Shown: one piece after another, positions 8,350 to 18,063 of the stretch
Numbering within the stretch: the stretch's first letter is position 1
Layout: every line of letters begins with the position of its first letter
Assembly: GCA_945872335.1 (NCBI GenBank)
Contig: CAMBZS010000012.1
Coordinates: forward strand, 1-33,681
Length of the DNA: 33,681 bases
Direction of reading: 5' to 3'
From: Bordetella parapertussis
Lineage (GTDB): Bacteria; Pseudomonadota; Gammaproteobacteria; Burkholderiales; Burkholderiaceae_E
Notes under the pieces: model-generated
The model's database searches: none
Told to the model about the DNA's origin: nothing
The model's input: the letters and a program-made list of their open reading frames with translations, nothing else
Program-made: the position numbers and the translations under genes

Positions 8350-9960
8350 TCAGCCCTTCGACAGTTGCCGGTAATCGGGCTGCAGATGGAACCAGTACAT
8401 GTAGCCCTGCACATCACGCCGCATCGCGACATCCATGGTGGGCTGCAGGAGCGGTACCCGCGGCACCTCATCGTAGGCGATCTGGATCATGTCCTTGACC
8501 GCGCCTTCGTAGACCGAGCGCTCGCTCGCGAATTGCGCGGTCGTGATCAGCTTGTCGAGCGCAGGGTTCTTGTAGCTCATTGTGTTGAACACCGCGTCCT
8601 GGCTGTGATAGCACCAGAAGAAGAAATATTCCGGGTAATCGAGCCAGCCGCCGAAGCGGTTGACAATCATTGGCATGTCCTTTTTGAGAAGCGCCGCACG
8701 CCATGTGGCGCCCGGGATCTTGTTGATCTGCGCCTTGATCCCGATCGAGGCGAGCGATTCCTGAATCAGCACCGTCATCGGCTCGCCGATGGTCGCCCCG
8801 CCAAGATCGAAACTGATCGTGGTTTCGAAGCCGTTCGCGTAACCTGCCTCGGCGAGCAGCGCACGCGCCTTGGCAACATCGGTTGAATAACCCGTGGCTT
8901 GCGGCCACGCAATGCTGGACACCTTGGACGAGCCGCCGTAGAGCTTGGCCGCGCGCTTGTAAATGGCGTTGTCGAACAGCTTGTCGTAGGGCAGCACCCA
9001 GGCCACGGCCTGGCGGACCTTGGGGTTGTTGAACGGCGGTTTAGTGACGTTCATCCCAAGATAGAACATCGAGTTTTCGATCGGCATCGAGGTGACCTTC
9101 ACAGCCGAGGTTTCCGATGAGAGCTCGGAGAAATCCTTGGGCGGCAGGTCGTAGGTGATCTCGATATCGCCCTTCACGAGAAGCGCTCGCCGGTTGCCGG
9201 CATTGGGCACGTCACGTTGCACGATCCGACGCAGTTTGGGCATCGGGCCACAGGTCCAGTTGTCGTTTCGAACGTAGATGATCTCCTGGCCAGGCTTCCA
9301 GGATTCAACCCGGTAGGCACCGCCCCCTGCGGTGTTGTTGCGTGTCCAGTTGAGCCCCCAGGGGTCTTGCGCCGTGACATGCTTCTTGACCAGTTCGCTG
9401 TTGAAGATCGAAGGCACCGGCACCGCGAGATCGGGCATGGAGAGCTTGTCCTTCTGCAGGAACTTCACCCGAAAGGTCAGGTCATCGACCACCTCGAACT
9501 GCTCGGGCTTGGAGAGCGAGCCTGCTGCCATCTGGAAGGTGGGAAAGCCTCCCACGCTCACCGCGCGGTCAAAACTCCATTTCACATCTCTGGCGGTGAC
9601 CGGCGTGCCATCGTGAAAGCGCGCGTTCGCGCGCAGCTTGAAGGTGACCGACATGCCATCAGCGGCCATCTGCCAGCTTTCGGCGAGCTCGGGCTCGAGC
9701 TTGTCGCGGTCATAGACCACCCGACCGTCGGGCAATGTCTTCCGACCATAGGTCATCAGCCGGTCATAGCAGATCCAGCTCACGCCATACGCCGGGCGGT
9801 TGGCGCCTACGGTATGGATATCGAGCGAATTGGGCCCGAATTCATTGGCGACGACCAGTACGTCGGCCGGACGTGACTGGGCCTGAGCGGCCAGCGGAAG
9901 CCCGCTGCCCAAGGCCATTGATCCTGCGGCGGTCTGCGAAATAAATTGCCTGCGGTCCAT
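8350..9960 (-). CDS. ABC transporter substrate-binding protein, family 5 (peptide/nickel/opine type)
   Basis: The 536-residue periplasmic protein begins with MDRRQFISQTAAGSMALGSG, a twin-arginine-like signal peptide, and is probably cleaved after the AQAQ near residue 28. The mature part has family 5 landmarks: LEPELAESWQMAADGMSVTFKLR, FHDGTPVTARDVKWSFDRA, GAYRVESWKPGQ, NNPKVRQAVAW and A.ALLAEAGY. It captures the substrate for the permeases encoded downstream. Family 5 proteins bind peptides, opines, nickel chelates, glutathione and other compounds, so the ligand is open. Its position 33 bases after allophanate hydrolase suggests a nitrogen-rich amide or ureido compound, but this is inference. 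GGAG lies eight bases before the ATG. Confidence 0.92.
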   Translation of the reverse strand: MDRRQFISQTAAGSMALGSGLPLAAQAQSRPADVLVVANEFGPNSLDIHTVGANRPAYGVSWICYDRLMTYGRKTLPDGRVVYDRDKLEPELAESWQMAADGMSVTFKLRANARFHDGTPVTARDVKWSFDRAVSVGGFPTFQMAAGSLSKPEQFEVVDDLTFRVKFLQKDKLSMPDLAVPVPSIFNSELVKKHVTAQDPWGLNWTRNNTAGGGAYRVESWKPGQEIIYVRNDNWTCGPMPKLRRIVQRDVPNAGNRRALLVKGDIEITYDLPPKDFSELSSETSAVKVTSMPIENSMFYLGMNVTKPPFNNPKVRQAVAWVLPYDKLFDNAIYKRAAKLYGGSSKVSSIAWPQATGYSTDVAKARALLAEAGYANGFETTISFDLGGATIGEPMTVLIQESLASIGIKAQINKIPGATWRAALLKKDMPMIVNRFGGWLDYPEYFFFWCYHSQDAVFNTMSYKNPALDKLITTAQFASERSVYEGAVKDMIQIAYDEVPRVPLLQPTMDVAMRRDVQGYMYWFHLQPDYRQLSKG

Positions 9961-9993
9961 GATGGGCTCCGTGAAGTATTGAGAGGAAACGGG

Positions 9994-11859
9994 TCAGGAA
10001 ACTCGAGCGGTCTGCGCAAGACCGGGCGAGGGGTTGGGGGCAGGCAGAGCGGCGCTGCGCGAGGCCAGGTAGCCGCGCCAGCCACCGAAGGCGGATATGT
10101 CCTGCGCACCGTGAAGGCCGGCGGCCTCGCAGAGAAACCCATGCACGCGCTCGCCGCTCGCAAGCTCGACCGTGCCCAGCCCCAGGGGTGAAGGAATCAG
10201 CGCAAGAAAGCTTCCGACCTCGGTCACGGGCACATTCCAGACCTCGACTTCCAGCGCAACACCGCTTTCGTCGACCCGGACCATGCCGGGCCGCGCAGGC
10301 GCTGCACCCGCGAGCGCATAAAGCCGGTAGCGGGGAGCGGTATGGGTTCGTTCACGAAGCACGGCGCGCCGCTCGGTCAGCTGCCGGTTGAGCGGCAGAC
10401 CGGACATGTGCGCGCCCACTGCAGCGATCGGCATGGTCGCCTCGACTGCGGGGCCGGGGTGGGGCGGGGACTCACTGGTTGCACGCTGCGTGAAGGATGC
10501 CTCCCACGTGCGGGCCCAGTGCGCGAGCGCTGCATCATCGTTGGCGCGTGCAATAAAGGTGACGCCGAACGGCAGGCCGGTGGCGCTCAGCCCGGCCGGG
10601 ACGGCAAGCGCGCACCAGCCGAGCAGGTTCACGAAATTGGTGAACTGACCCAGTTCGGCGTTGACGCCGATCGGGTCAGCAGCCAGCGCCGCGTGACTGG
10701 GATGGCGAGGGGCAGTAGGCACCATGAGGATGTCGGCATCGGCCCACAGTGCGTTGAGCGCCTGGCGTGCACGCTGCAACTGGTACTGCGCCTGGAAAGT
10801 TGCCACAGCGTCAAACTGGCGGGCCCGCCCGATCACGGCCGCCACGGTGGGATCCATTGCCTCGGGCTGCGACTCGATCAGCGTGCGCACCACCGAGTAG
10901 CGCTCGGCCACCCAGGGCCCCTCATAGAGCAGTCGTGCCACCTGATAAAGCGGTTCGAGATCGATCGGGGTCACCGAGTCAGCCAGGGGGGTGATGGTGT
11001 CGAGCGCGCGCGTCCAGCCCGCGCCGTATCCGTCATGCGCAAGCGCCAGACCCTCCGGCACGAGCACCCGCGGCTTGATGCCTGCAAACCGCGCCCGCCC
11101 AGGTATGAAGGCGGAATATTCATCGGCCGTGTCGGCCCCCTCGATCACGGCAAGCACCGAGGCTGCATCGTCCACGGTATGCGCAAAGATCGACACGCAA
11201 TCGAGCGTGCGACAAGCGGGCAAGACACCGGCTGTGCTGACCCGCCCCGGCGTAGGCTTCAAGCCCACCAGACCATTGAAGCCCGCCGGAATCCGCCCCG
11301 AACCCGCCGTGTCGGTTCCAAGTGCAAACAGCACCTCACCGCGCGCCACCGCCACCGCCGAGCCTGAACTCGATCCACCGCTTATATGCGGCGGGCTGCA
11401 TACGCTGGAGGGCGCGCCAAACGGTGACCGCGCCCCCACGAGGCCGGTAGCGAACTGGTCAAGGTTGGTCTTGCCAAACAGCACCGCACCGGCATCGAGC
11501 AGCTTTTGCACCACGGTGGCGCTTTGTTCCGGAGTCCTCGCGAAAGTCGGACAGGCTGCAGTGGTCGGCATACCGGCGGCGTCGATGTTGTCCTTGACCG
11601 CAAAGGGCATACCGAAAAGCGGGTAGGTGGCGATCAGTGCCGCGCGGTCGGCGGACTGTCTCGACAGCGCATCCAGCGTGTCGATCCGCTCGGCGAGCGC
11701 GGGCAAATCAACCAAGTGAATCCAGGCCGCAGGCGCCCGATCAGCAGCGAGCCGGGCATGACGCGTGCGGAGCAGTGCGCCGACGTCGGCACCTGCGAGC
11801 AGCGCGGCCCGCCAGGCACGCAAATCGGTCAATCGGAGTTCATCAACGGCGAGAGGCAT
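9994..11859 (-). CDS. atzF: Allophanate hydrolase (AtzF/DUR1,2 hydrolase type)
   Basis: The 621-residue enzyme of the amidase-signature family is predicted to hydrolyse allophanate (urea-1-carboxylate) to ammonia and carbon dioxide. The Lys-cisSer-Ser triad is readable as K89 (FGMPFAVKDNID), S163 (HISGGSSSGS) and S187 (GTDTAGSGRIPA), with the expected spacing of 24 between the serines. From about residue 490 the C-terminal domain matches the allophanate hydrolase-specific region (RTHTAPRYRLYALAG, EVEVWNVP, FLALIPSPLGLG, GFLCEAAGL, AQDISAFGGWRGYLA). This separates it from generic amidases. The ATG at 11859 gives the family N-terminus; the frame extends further upstream only as antisense to leuS. 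It is the first gene of the ABC transporter/GntR operon. No urea carboxylase, biuret hydrolase or cyanurate gene is in the window. Confidence 0.9.
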   Translation of the reverse strand: MPLAVDELRLTDLRAWRAALLAGADVGALLRTRHARLAADRAPAAWIHLVDLPALAERIDTLDALSRQSADRAALIATYPLFGMPFAVKDNIDAAGMPTTAACPTFARTPEQSATVVQKLLDAGAVLFGKTNLDQFATGLVGARSPFGAPSSVCSPPHISGGSSSGSAVAVARGEVLFALGTDTAGSGRIPAGFNGLVGLKPTPGRVSTAGVLPACRTLDCVSIFAHTVDDAASVLAVIEGADTADEYSAFIPGRARFAGIKPRVLVPEGLALAHDGYGAGWTRALDTITPLADSVTPIDLEPLYQVARLLYEGPWVAERYSVVRTLIESQPEAMDPTVAAVIGRARQFDAVATFQAQYQLQRARQALNALWADADILMVPTAPRHPSHAALAADPIGVNAELGQFTNFVNLLGWCALAVPAGLSATGLPFGVTFIARANDDAALAHWARTWEASFTQRATSESPPHPGPAVEATMPIAAVGAHMSGLPLNRQLTERRAVLRERTHTAPRYRLYALAGAAPARPGMVRVDESGVALEVEVWNVPVTEVGSFLALIPSPLGLGTVELASGERVHGFLCEAAGLHGAQDISAFGGWRGYLASRSAALPAPNPSPGLAQTARVS

Positions 11860-11887
11860 GGAGTTCGAACCAGAGTGGTGCACAAAG

Positions 11888-11897
11888 TTGTATACAA
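11888..11897. promoter_or_regulatory. Perfect palindrome TTGTATACAA, candidate GntR/FCD operator
   Basis: This 10-bp perfect palindrome lies 28 bases before the allophanate hydrolase start codon in the 183-bp divergent gap with leuS. Short palindromes centred on GTATAC are typical operators of FCD-type GntR regulators, and such a regulator is the last gene of the operon. I noticed no other copy in the window. TATACA within it could also serve as a weak -10 element, which would suit repression by occlusion. Confidence 0.55.
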
Positions 11898-12042
11898 GCT
11901 TGGACGCATGCAGAACTCGTGCCAGCCGAACCCGGCGACGGGGCAGTCGGCCATTGCGTGCCGGCCCCGCGCCCGGACGCTCCGGGCCATCCGACAGCGA
12001 ACCCGCTAAACTCGAGGGTTTCCCAGAGCCCGGTTCCCAGTC

Positions 12043-14709
12043 ATGCAAGAGAAGTACGACGCAGGCGCGATCGAGCGCGCCGCCCAACAGCACTGGCAGT
12101 CGATCGACGCCTATCGTGCGATCGAACACGACCCCCGCTTCCCCAAGGGCAAGTTCTACGCATGCTCCATGCTGCCCTACCCGTCGGGCAAGCTTCACAT
12201 GGGCCATGTGCGCAACTACACCATCAACGACGTGATGTACCGGCACCTGCGCATGCAGGGCTGGAACGTGCTCATGCCCATGGGTTGGGATGCCTTCGGC
12301 CTGCCGGCCGAAAACGCTGCGATGAAGAACAACGTAGCGCCAGCGAAATGGACCTGGGACAACATCGCTTACATGAAGAAGCAGATGCTGGCGATGGGTC
12401 TGGCAATTGACTGGAGCCGCGAGGTCGCCACCTGCTCGCCCGATTACTACCGCTGGAATCAGTGGCTGTTCCTCAAGATGCTCGAACACGGCATCGCTTA
12501 CCTGAAGAACGGAATCGTCAACTGGGATCCGGTCGACCAGACCGTGCTCGCCAACGAGCAGGTGATCGATGGCCGCGGATGGCGCTCGGGCGCGGTGGTG
12601 GAAAAGCGCGAGATCCCGATGTACTACCTGGGAATCACCCGCTACGCCGATGAACTGCTCTCCGATCTGTCAGGCCTGGGCTGGCCAGAGCGGGTCAAGG
12701 TGATGCAGGAAAACTGGATCAGCCGCTCGACCGGCGTTCGGTTTGCATTCCCGCACGACATCCGCGATGCCGCAGGCCAACTGGTGGGCGATGGCAGTCT
12801 CTATGTGTTCACGACGCGCGCCGACACCATCATGGGTGTCACCTTTGTGGCGGTCGCCCCGGAACATCCGCTCGCTACGGTCGCCGCGGCACGCAGTCCC
12901 GATATCGCCGCATTCATTGATGCCTGCAAGCAGGGGGGTGTCACCGAGGCCGAGCTTGCCACCCGCGACAAGGATGGCGTTCCCACTGGACTCTCCGTCA
13001 CCCACCCGCTGACCGGCGAGCCGATCGAGGTGTGGGTCGGCAACTATGTGCTCTACAGCTATGGCGATGGCGCAGTCATGGGTGTGCCGGCGCACGATGA
13101 GCGCGACTTCGCGTTCGCCCGTAAATTCGGTCTGCCGATTCGGCAGGTCATTGGAATCGACGGCGAGGATTTTCACCAGGATACCTGGCAGCCCTGGTAC
13201 GAAGACAAGCAGCGAGGACACTGTGTGCAGTCCGGCCGCTACGACGGGCTGGCCTTTGAAGCCGCGATCGAGGCTATCGCCGGTGATCTGGCGGCAAAGG
13301 GCCTGGGCGAAAAGCGCATCCAGTACCGGCTGCGCGACTGGGGCATTTCGCGCCAGCGTTACTGGGGTACGCCGATCCCCATCATCCACTGCGACGACTG
13401 CGGTGCGGTACCCGTGCCCTATGAACAGTTGCCCGTGGTGCTGCCCGAAGATCTGGTGCCCGATGGCAGCGGCAACCCGCTTGCCAAGAACGAAGCGTTC
13501 CTGCGCTGCGCGTGTCCGAAATGCAGCAAGCCCGCGCGCCGCGAAACCGACACCATGGACACCTTCATCGATTCATCCTGGTACTACATGCGCTACTGCT
13601 CGCCTGACAACGATCAGGCAATGGTCGACGCGCGCAACGACTACTGGATGCCGATGGATCAATACATCGGCGGAATCGAGCATGCAGTGCTGCACCTTCT
13701 CTACGCGCGCTTCTGGACCAAGGTGATGCGGGACATCACCGGCGACTTTCCCGGCGACGCGGCGCGCGGACTGGTGAAATTCGACGAACCCTTCTCGAAT
13801 CTTCTCTGCCAGGGCATGGTGCTCAACCATATCTATTTCAGGAAAGCCGCGAAGGGTGGCATCGAATACTTTTGGCCGGATGACGTGGAAAACGTCCACG
13901 ATGCGCGCGGCCAGGTCACCGGCGCACGCCTCAAGTCCGATGGCAGCGCCATCGAGTACGGCGGCGTGGGCACAATGAGCAAGAGCAAGAACAACGGGGT
14001 CGATCCGCAATCGCTCATCGACCAATATGGCGCCGATACCGCGCGTCTGTTCGTCATGTTTGCGTCGCCCCCAGAGCAAACGCTCGAGTGGTCTGGCACT
14101 GGCGTCGAGGGCGCGCATCGGTTCCTGCGTCGGCTCTGGAACGCTGCCCACAACCGTCACGCCGCCGTGGCGCGCGCCGAAGGCGCAATCCCGGCTGCGC
14201 TCGACGATGCCCAGCGGGCGCTGCGCAGGGAGATTCACGCGATTCTCAGGCAGGCCGACTACGATTACCAGCGCAAGCAGTACAACACGGTGGTGTCGGC
14301 CGCCATGAAGATGCTGAACGCGATTGAAGGCGCAAAGCTCGCCGACTCGCCAGCCAGCGACGCGGTGCTTGCCGAGTCCCTGTCCATCCTGATCCGGGCT
14401 CTTTATCCCGTGGTGCCGCACATCACCCACGCACTGTGGGTCGAGCTGGGCTTTGCAGCGCGTCACGGTGACCTGCTCGACGCAGGTTGGCCCACGGTCG
14501 ACGAGTCGGCCCTGCAACAGGACCGCATCGAGCTTGTGCTGCAGATCAACGGCAAGGTGCGGGGCAGCGTGTCGGTTGACGCCACGGCCGATCGGACCGC
14601 CATCGAAGCCGCTGCCCTGGCAAGCGACATTTTCCTGCGCCATGCCGAGGGCCGCACCGCAAAGAAAGTGATTGTGGTGCCGGGCCGGCTGGTCAACGTG
14701 GTGATCTGA
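12043..14709 (+). CDS. leuS: Leucyl-tRNA synthetase
   Basis: The 888-residue class I synthetase charges tRNA-Leu with leucine. The HIGH-type motif is HMGH (52-55) within [16 protein letters not shown], preceded by the usual EKYDA...E...Q.HW N-terminus. The inserted editing domain (about residues 225-420) includes [21 protein letters not shown] and the acidic DERDF segment. CDDCG...CPKC in the middle is a zinc-binding-like cysteine set, and [13 protein letters not shown] is typical of bacterial LeuRS. The KMSKS loop reads TMSKSKNNG at about 644-652, so the first Lys is Thr. Length and start agree with the family. It is divergent from the allophanate hydrolase operon and leads a cluster with lptE, holA and proA. 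Confidence 0.98.
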   Translation: MQEKYDAGAIERAAQQHWQSIDAYRAIEHDPRFPKGKFYACSMLPYPSGKLHMGHVRNYTINDVMYRHLRMQGWNVLMPMGWDAFGLPAENAAMKNNVAPAKWTWDNIAYMKKQMLAMGLAIDWSREVATCSPDYYRWNQWLFLKMLEHGIAYLKNGIVNWDPVDQTVLANEQVIDGRGWRSGAVVEKREIPMYYLGITRYADELLSDLSGLGWPERVKVMQENWISRSTGVRFAFPHDIRDAAGQLVGDGSLYVFTTRADTIMGVTFVAVAPEHPLATVAAARSPDIAAFIDACKQGGVTEAELATRDKDGVPTGLSVTHPLTGEPIEVWVGNYVLYSYGDGAVMGVPAHDERDFAFARKFGLPIRQVIGIDGEDFHQDTWQPWYEDKQRGHCVQSGRYDGLAFEAAIEAIAGDLAAKGLGEKRIQYRLRDWGISRQRYWGTPIPIIHCDDCGAVPVPYEQLPVVLPEDLVPDGSGNPLAKNEAFLRCACPKCSKPARRETDTMDTFIDSSWYYMRYCSPDNDQAMVDARNDYWMPMDQYIGGIEHAVLHLLYARFWTKVMRDITGDFPGDAARGLVKFDEPFSNLLCQGMVLNHIYFRKAAKGGIEYFWPDDVENVHDARGQVTGARLKSDGSAIEYGGVGTMSKSKNNGVDPQSLIDQYGADTARLFVMFASPPEQTLEWSGTGVEGAHRFLRRLWNAAHNRHAAVARAEGAIPAALDDAQRALRREIHAILRQADYDYQRKQYNTVVSAAMKMLNAIEGAKLADSPASDAVLAESLSILIRALYPVVPHITHALWVELGFAARHGDLLDAGWPTVDESALQQDRIELVLQINGKVRGSVSVDATADRTAIEAAALASDIFLRHAEGRTAKKVIVVPGRLVNVVI

Positions 14710-14725
14710 GGCCAGGCTGCCCGCC

Positions 14726-15253
14726 TTGATACGTGCCACCCCCACCCTGCCGAATGCCGCGCGGCGGTGCGCGCTGATGGTTGCCGGCGCCACGCTCGCC
14801 GCGCTCGGCGGCTGTGGCTTCCAACTGCGCGGGGCAGCCCAGCTCCCGTTTCGCAAGCTCCACTCGGGCTTTGCGCGCAACTCCGCCATCGGTTCCGAGT
14901 TGCGTGCGCTCATCCGGGTGAACAGCGACACCACGATCGTCGAACGGGTCGATGAAGCCGACGCGCGCCTCGAGGTGCTGTATGAGCGGCGGGAACGCGA
15001 AATTGTGGGCTTCACCGGCACCGGGCGGCCACGCGAATACCAGTTGCGGCTTCGAATCCGGGTGCGGGTCACCGATGCCAAGGGTCTGGAGTGGATGCCA
15101 GCGACCGAGCTTGTACTGCGGCGTGAAATTACCTCGAGCGACATCGAGGTGGTCAACCGTGCGCAGGAAGAAGAGCTGCTGTTCAGGGAGATGGAGTCTG
15201 ATTTCGTCCAGCAGCTGCTGCGCAGACTGTCGGCGCTGAAGCCCAGAGGCTGA
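14726..15253 (+). CDS. lptE: LPS-assembly lipoprotein LptE
   Basis: The 175-residue product is an outer-membrane lipoprotein that plugs the LptD barrel and helps insert lipopolysaccharide. A short basic N-terminus (with RR), a hydrophobic stretch and the lipobox LGGC followed by GFQLRG form the signal and the conserved start of mature LptE. The best start is TTG at 14726, 16 bases after leuS, because it supplies the basic N-region; an ATG at 14777 would leave a signal without positive charge. EREIVGFTGTGRPREYQL and LVLRREITSSDIEVVNRAQEEELLFREME are typical of the family. The order leuS-lptE-holA is conserved in many proteobacteria. Confidence 0.92.
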   Translation: MIRATPTLPNAARRCALMVAGATLAALGGCGFQLRGAAQLPFRKLHSGFARNSAIGSELRALIRVNSDTTIVERVDEADARLEVLYERREREIVGFTGTGRPREYQLRLRIRVRVTDAKGLEWMPATELVLRREITSSDIEVVNRAQEEELLFREMESDFVQQLLRRLSALKPRG

Positions 15254-15259
15254 GCGGCC

Positions 15260-16282
15260 ATGGCGCAGGTTCGCCCCGATACCCTCGAAGCGGCGCTTTC
15301 AAAGAAGGTACCGGTCATCGCCTGGGTTTACGGCGACGAACCGTTGCTGATCCAGGAGGCGGCCGACTCGCTGCGCGCCGCCGCGCGTCGGGCGGGTGCC
15401 GAGGAGCGCCAGGTATTCGAGGTCGACCGCTACTTCAAGGCCGACCGGTTCGTCGCCGAGGCGGGGTCGCTGTCGCTGTTTGGCGCGGCACGATTACTGG
15501 AACTGCGTTTTGGCGGCAAACCCGGGAAAGAGATCGGGGAACTGATCGCGAGCACTGCCGAATCGGCCGATGCGTCGCTCCGGCTTCTGGTTCTCAGCGG
15601 CAAGCTTGATCGCACCACCACTGAAAGCGCCTGGTTTGGACGAATCGAACGGGCCGGGTTGATCGTGCCGGTTTATCCGGTTGAGCGGCGCGAGCTGCCC
15701 CGCTGGATTGCCGGCCGCCTCGGGCGCCAGAAGCAGCGGGCGGATTCCGCGACCCTGGAACTCATCGCCGAGCGGGTCGAAGGTAACCTCCTTGCCGCGC
15801 ATCAGGAGGTAAGCAAGCTCGGCCTCCTGTTTCCCGAGGGCGAAATCCCCGCTGCCCAGGCGCGCGCTGCGGTGCTGAGCGTGGCCCGATACGACGCGTT
15901 CGATCTGGTTGACGCCATGCTGCTGGGAGACCGTGAACGCACGCTCCGCAGCCTGGAGGGTCTGCATGCCGAGGGCGAGGCGCCGCCGCTCCTCATCTGG
16001 GCAATCAGCGATGCGGTGCGCACGCTCCTGCGCCTTCACGCGGCGCGTGCATCCGGACTTGCGCTCGCGCAAGCGCTGCGCAGCGCGCGTATCTTCGGCG
16101 CACGCGAGCGCGCGTTCGAGGCTGCCGCCCGCCGTATTTCCATGGCCGACTGCGAGCAGGCCCTGCGGTCAGCAGCGCTCGCAGATAGAATCTTCAAAGG
16201 GGTTGGCGACGGCGATGCCTGGCTCGCCCTGGAGCGACTCGTGATGAGGCTGGCGGGCGTCCCGCTACCGGGAGACAACTGA
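15260..16282 (+). CDS. holA: DNA polymerase III subunit delta
   Basis: The 340-residue protein is the clamp-loader subunit that opens the beta sliding clamp. N-terminal [22 protein letters not shown] matches the HolA start; [15 protein letters not shown] is the segment around the clamp-binding loop. [13 protein letters not shown], then [17 protein letters not shown] and [20 protein letters not shown] are also characteristic. The C-terminal collar domain follows. The ATG is six bases after the lptE stop, so the two are co-translated. Length matches E. coli delta (343 residues). Confidence 0.95.
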   Translation: MAQVRPDTLEAALSKKVPVIAWVYGDEPLLIQEAADSLRAAARRAGAEERQVFEVDRYFKADRFVAEAGSLSLFGAARLLELRFGGKPGKEIGELIASTAESADASLRLLVLSGKLDRTTTESAWFGRIERAGLIVPVYPVERRELPRWIAGRLGRQKQRADSATLELIAERVEGNLLAAHQEVSKLGLLFPEGEIPAAQARAAVLSVARYDAFDLVDAMLLGDRERTLRSLEGLHAEGEAPPLLIWAISDAVRTLLRLHAARASGLALAQALRSARIFGARERAFEAAARRISMADCEQALRSAALADRIFKGVGDGDAWLALERLVMRLAGVPLPGDN

Positions 16283-16286
16283 CATC

Positions 16287-17570
16287 GTGGACAAGCAGCC
16301 AATCGACAGCATCGCCTATGTTGATGACCTGGGTCGGCGCGCGCGTGCAGCCGGTCGGGAGATCGCACGCTCATCAACCGATGCCCGCAACCGCGCATTG
16401 ACCGCAACCGCCGCGGCCATCCGCCGCGAGGCCGCAGCGCTCGAACGCGCCAATTGCCTCGATCTGGAGGCCGCGCGCGAGGCTGGCCATGATCAGGCCT
16501 TCGTCGACCGGCTGGCTCTCACGCCGCGCGTCATCCAGACCATGGCCGAGGGACTCGAACAGATCGTGATGCTGCCCGACCCGGTCGGCGAAATCAGCGG
16601 GCTCAGCTACCGACCATCCGGCATCCAGGTCGGAAAAATGCGTGTGCCGCTGGGTGTGATCGGCATCATTTATGAATCCCGGCCCAACGTCACGATCGAT
16701 GCTGCGGGGCTGTGCATCAAATCGGGTAACGCCACCATCCTGCGAGGCGGCTCCGAAGCCATCCACAGCAACCAGGCCTTGGCTGCCCTCATCCGCGAGG
16801 GGCTCGCCGCCGCCGGTTTACCCGCCGACGCTGTACAGGTGGTTGACACCACCGACCGCGCGGTGGTGGGCGCGCTGATCGCGGCCGAACGCTGGATAGA
16901 CGTCATCGTGCCGCGGGGCGGAAAGTCGCTCACCGAGCGCATTTCGCGCGAAGCGAGGGTGCCCGTCATCAGGCATCTCGACGGCATCTGTCATGTCTAC
17001 ATCGATGATCACGCCGACATCGACAAGGCCATCCGCATTGCCGACAACGCCAAGACCCAGCGCTACTCGCCCTGCAACACCATGGAAACACTGCTGGTTG
17101 CGCAATCGGTCGCCGAGCGCATCCTGCCCCCGCTTTGCCGCATTTATGCCGACAAGGGGGTCGAACTGCGCGGTGATGCCCACACCCGGGCGCTGCTTGG
17201 AAAGGTTTCCATTGCGTGCGGCGAGGCCACCGAGGAAGACTGGCATACCGAATATCTGGCACCCATTCTTTCGATCCGCGTCGTGGGCGGACTCGATGAG
17301 GCGATCGACCACATTGCGCGCTACGGCTCGCAGCACACCGATGCCATCGTGACCGAGCACCACGGCCATGCCATGCGTTTTCTGCGGGAAGTCGATTCGT
17401 CCTCGGTCATGATCAACGCCTCGACTCGATTTGCCGATGGGTTCGAATATGGCCTGGGCGCCGAGATCGGCATCTCCACCAACAAACTGCATGCGCGCGG
17501 CCCGGTGGGCCTGGAAGGTCTCACCTCGCTCAAGTTCGTGGTGTTTGGCAGCGGACAGATCCGCACCTGA
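16287..17570 (+). CDS. proA: Glutamate-5-semialdehyde dehydrogenase (gamma-glutamyl phosphate reductase)
   Basis: The 427-residue enzyme carries out the second step of proline synthesis, the NADPH-dependent reduction of gamma-glutamyl phosphate. Landmarks include [37 protein letters not shown], the catalytic C263 in [12 protein letters not shown], and [19 protein letters not shown] near the end. It begins with GTG, four bases after the holA stop, with GGAG about 12 bases upstream inside holA. proC is 6 kb further on in the same window, but proB is not present. Confidence 0.97.
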   Translation: MDKQPIDSIAYVDDLGRRARAAGREIARSSTDARNRALTATAAAIRREAAALERANCLDLEAAREAGHDQAFVDRLALTPRVIQTMAEGLEQIVMLPDPVGEISGLSYRPSGIQVGKMRVPLGVIGIIYESRPNVTIDAAGLCIKSGNATILRGGSEAIHSNQALAALIREGLAAAGLPADAVQVVDTTDRAVVGALIAAERWIDVIVPRGGKSLTERISREARVPVIRHLDGICHVYIDDHADIDKAIRIADNAKTQRYSPCNTMETLLVAQSVAERILPPLCRIYADKGVELRGDAHTRALLGKVSIACGEATEEDWHTEYLAPILSIRVVGGLDEAIDHIARYGSQHTDAIVTEHHGHAMRFLREVDSSSVMINASTRFADGFEYGLGAEIGISTNKLHARGPVGLEGLTSLKFVVFGSGQIRT

Positions 17571-17614
17571 CCGCCCCGCTTCGGAGGCGTGCGGCTTCCA
17601 AAGGACTTCACCCG

Positions 17615-18046
17615 ATGAGCACTGGCTACCTCTGGATCAAGGCGCTTCACATCATCTTCATCACCAGCTGGTTCGCAGGGCTCTTCTATCTGCCCAGAAT
17701 CTTCGTGAACCTCGCGATGGTTCCCGAAGCGGGAGACGAGCGTGAGCGTCTGCTGCTCATGGCCCGCAAGCTATGGCGTTTCATGCAGCCGCTAATGGGT
17801 CTCGCCCTGCTTTTTGGCCTGTGGCTGTGGCTGGGCTATGGCGTGGGTGCAGGCAGCGGCTGGATGCACGCCAAGCTTGCCATCGTGCTTGTGCTCCTCG
17901 CCTATCACCATGTCTGCGGACGCATGCTCAAGCGCCTTGCAAGTGGCACCGACAGCCATTCGCATGTGTGGTTTCGCTGGTTCAACGAAGCCCCGGTCAT
18001 CCTGTTGGTGGTCTCGGTGATCCTTGTTGTCGTCAAACCGTTCTGA
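17615..18046 (+). CDS. hemJ: HemJ/CopD-like membrane protein, probable protoporphyrinogen IX oxidase
   Basis: The 143-residue protein has four predicted transmembrane helices. The N-terminal KALHIIFITSWFAGLFYLPR with H12 and the third-helix MHAKLAIV...YHH with K87 match the HemJ (UPF0093) pattern, where the corresponding His and Lys are important for haem-synthesis activity. The family oxidises protoporphyrinogen IX to protoporphyrin IX. AAGGA lies nine bases before the ATG. Some annotations call such proteins CopD family, and a copper-related role cannot be excluded, but length and motifs fit HemJ better. It follows proA by 44 bases and may be co-transcribed. Confidence 0.8.
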   Translation: MSTGYLWIKALHIIFITSWFAGLFYLPRIFVNLAMVPEAGDERERLLLMARKLWRFMQPLMGLALLFGLWLWLGYGVGAGSGWMHAKLAIVLVLLAYHHVCGRMLKRLASGTDSHSHVWFRWFNEAPVILLVVSVILVVVKPF

Positions 18047-18063
18047 CTCCCGAGGACACCTTC

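Noticed and set aside
11860-11871. GGTTCGAACTCC on the minus strand, resembling a tRNA T-loop
   Set aside because: No matching acceptor stem, anticodon arm or CCA end surrounds it.
11860-12489. Upstream extension of the allophanate hydrolase frame by about 210 codons
   Set aside because: The extension runs antisense to the start of leuS, has no family similarity, and amidase homology begins at the ATG at 11859.
13573-15318. 581-codon minus-strand open frame opposite leuS and lptE
   Set aside because: It has shadow-like composition and no motif; both sense genes are unambiguous.
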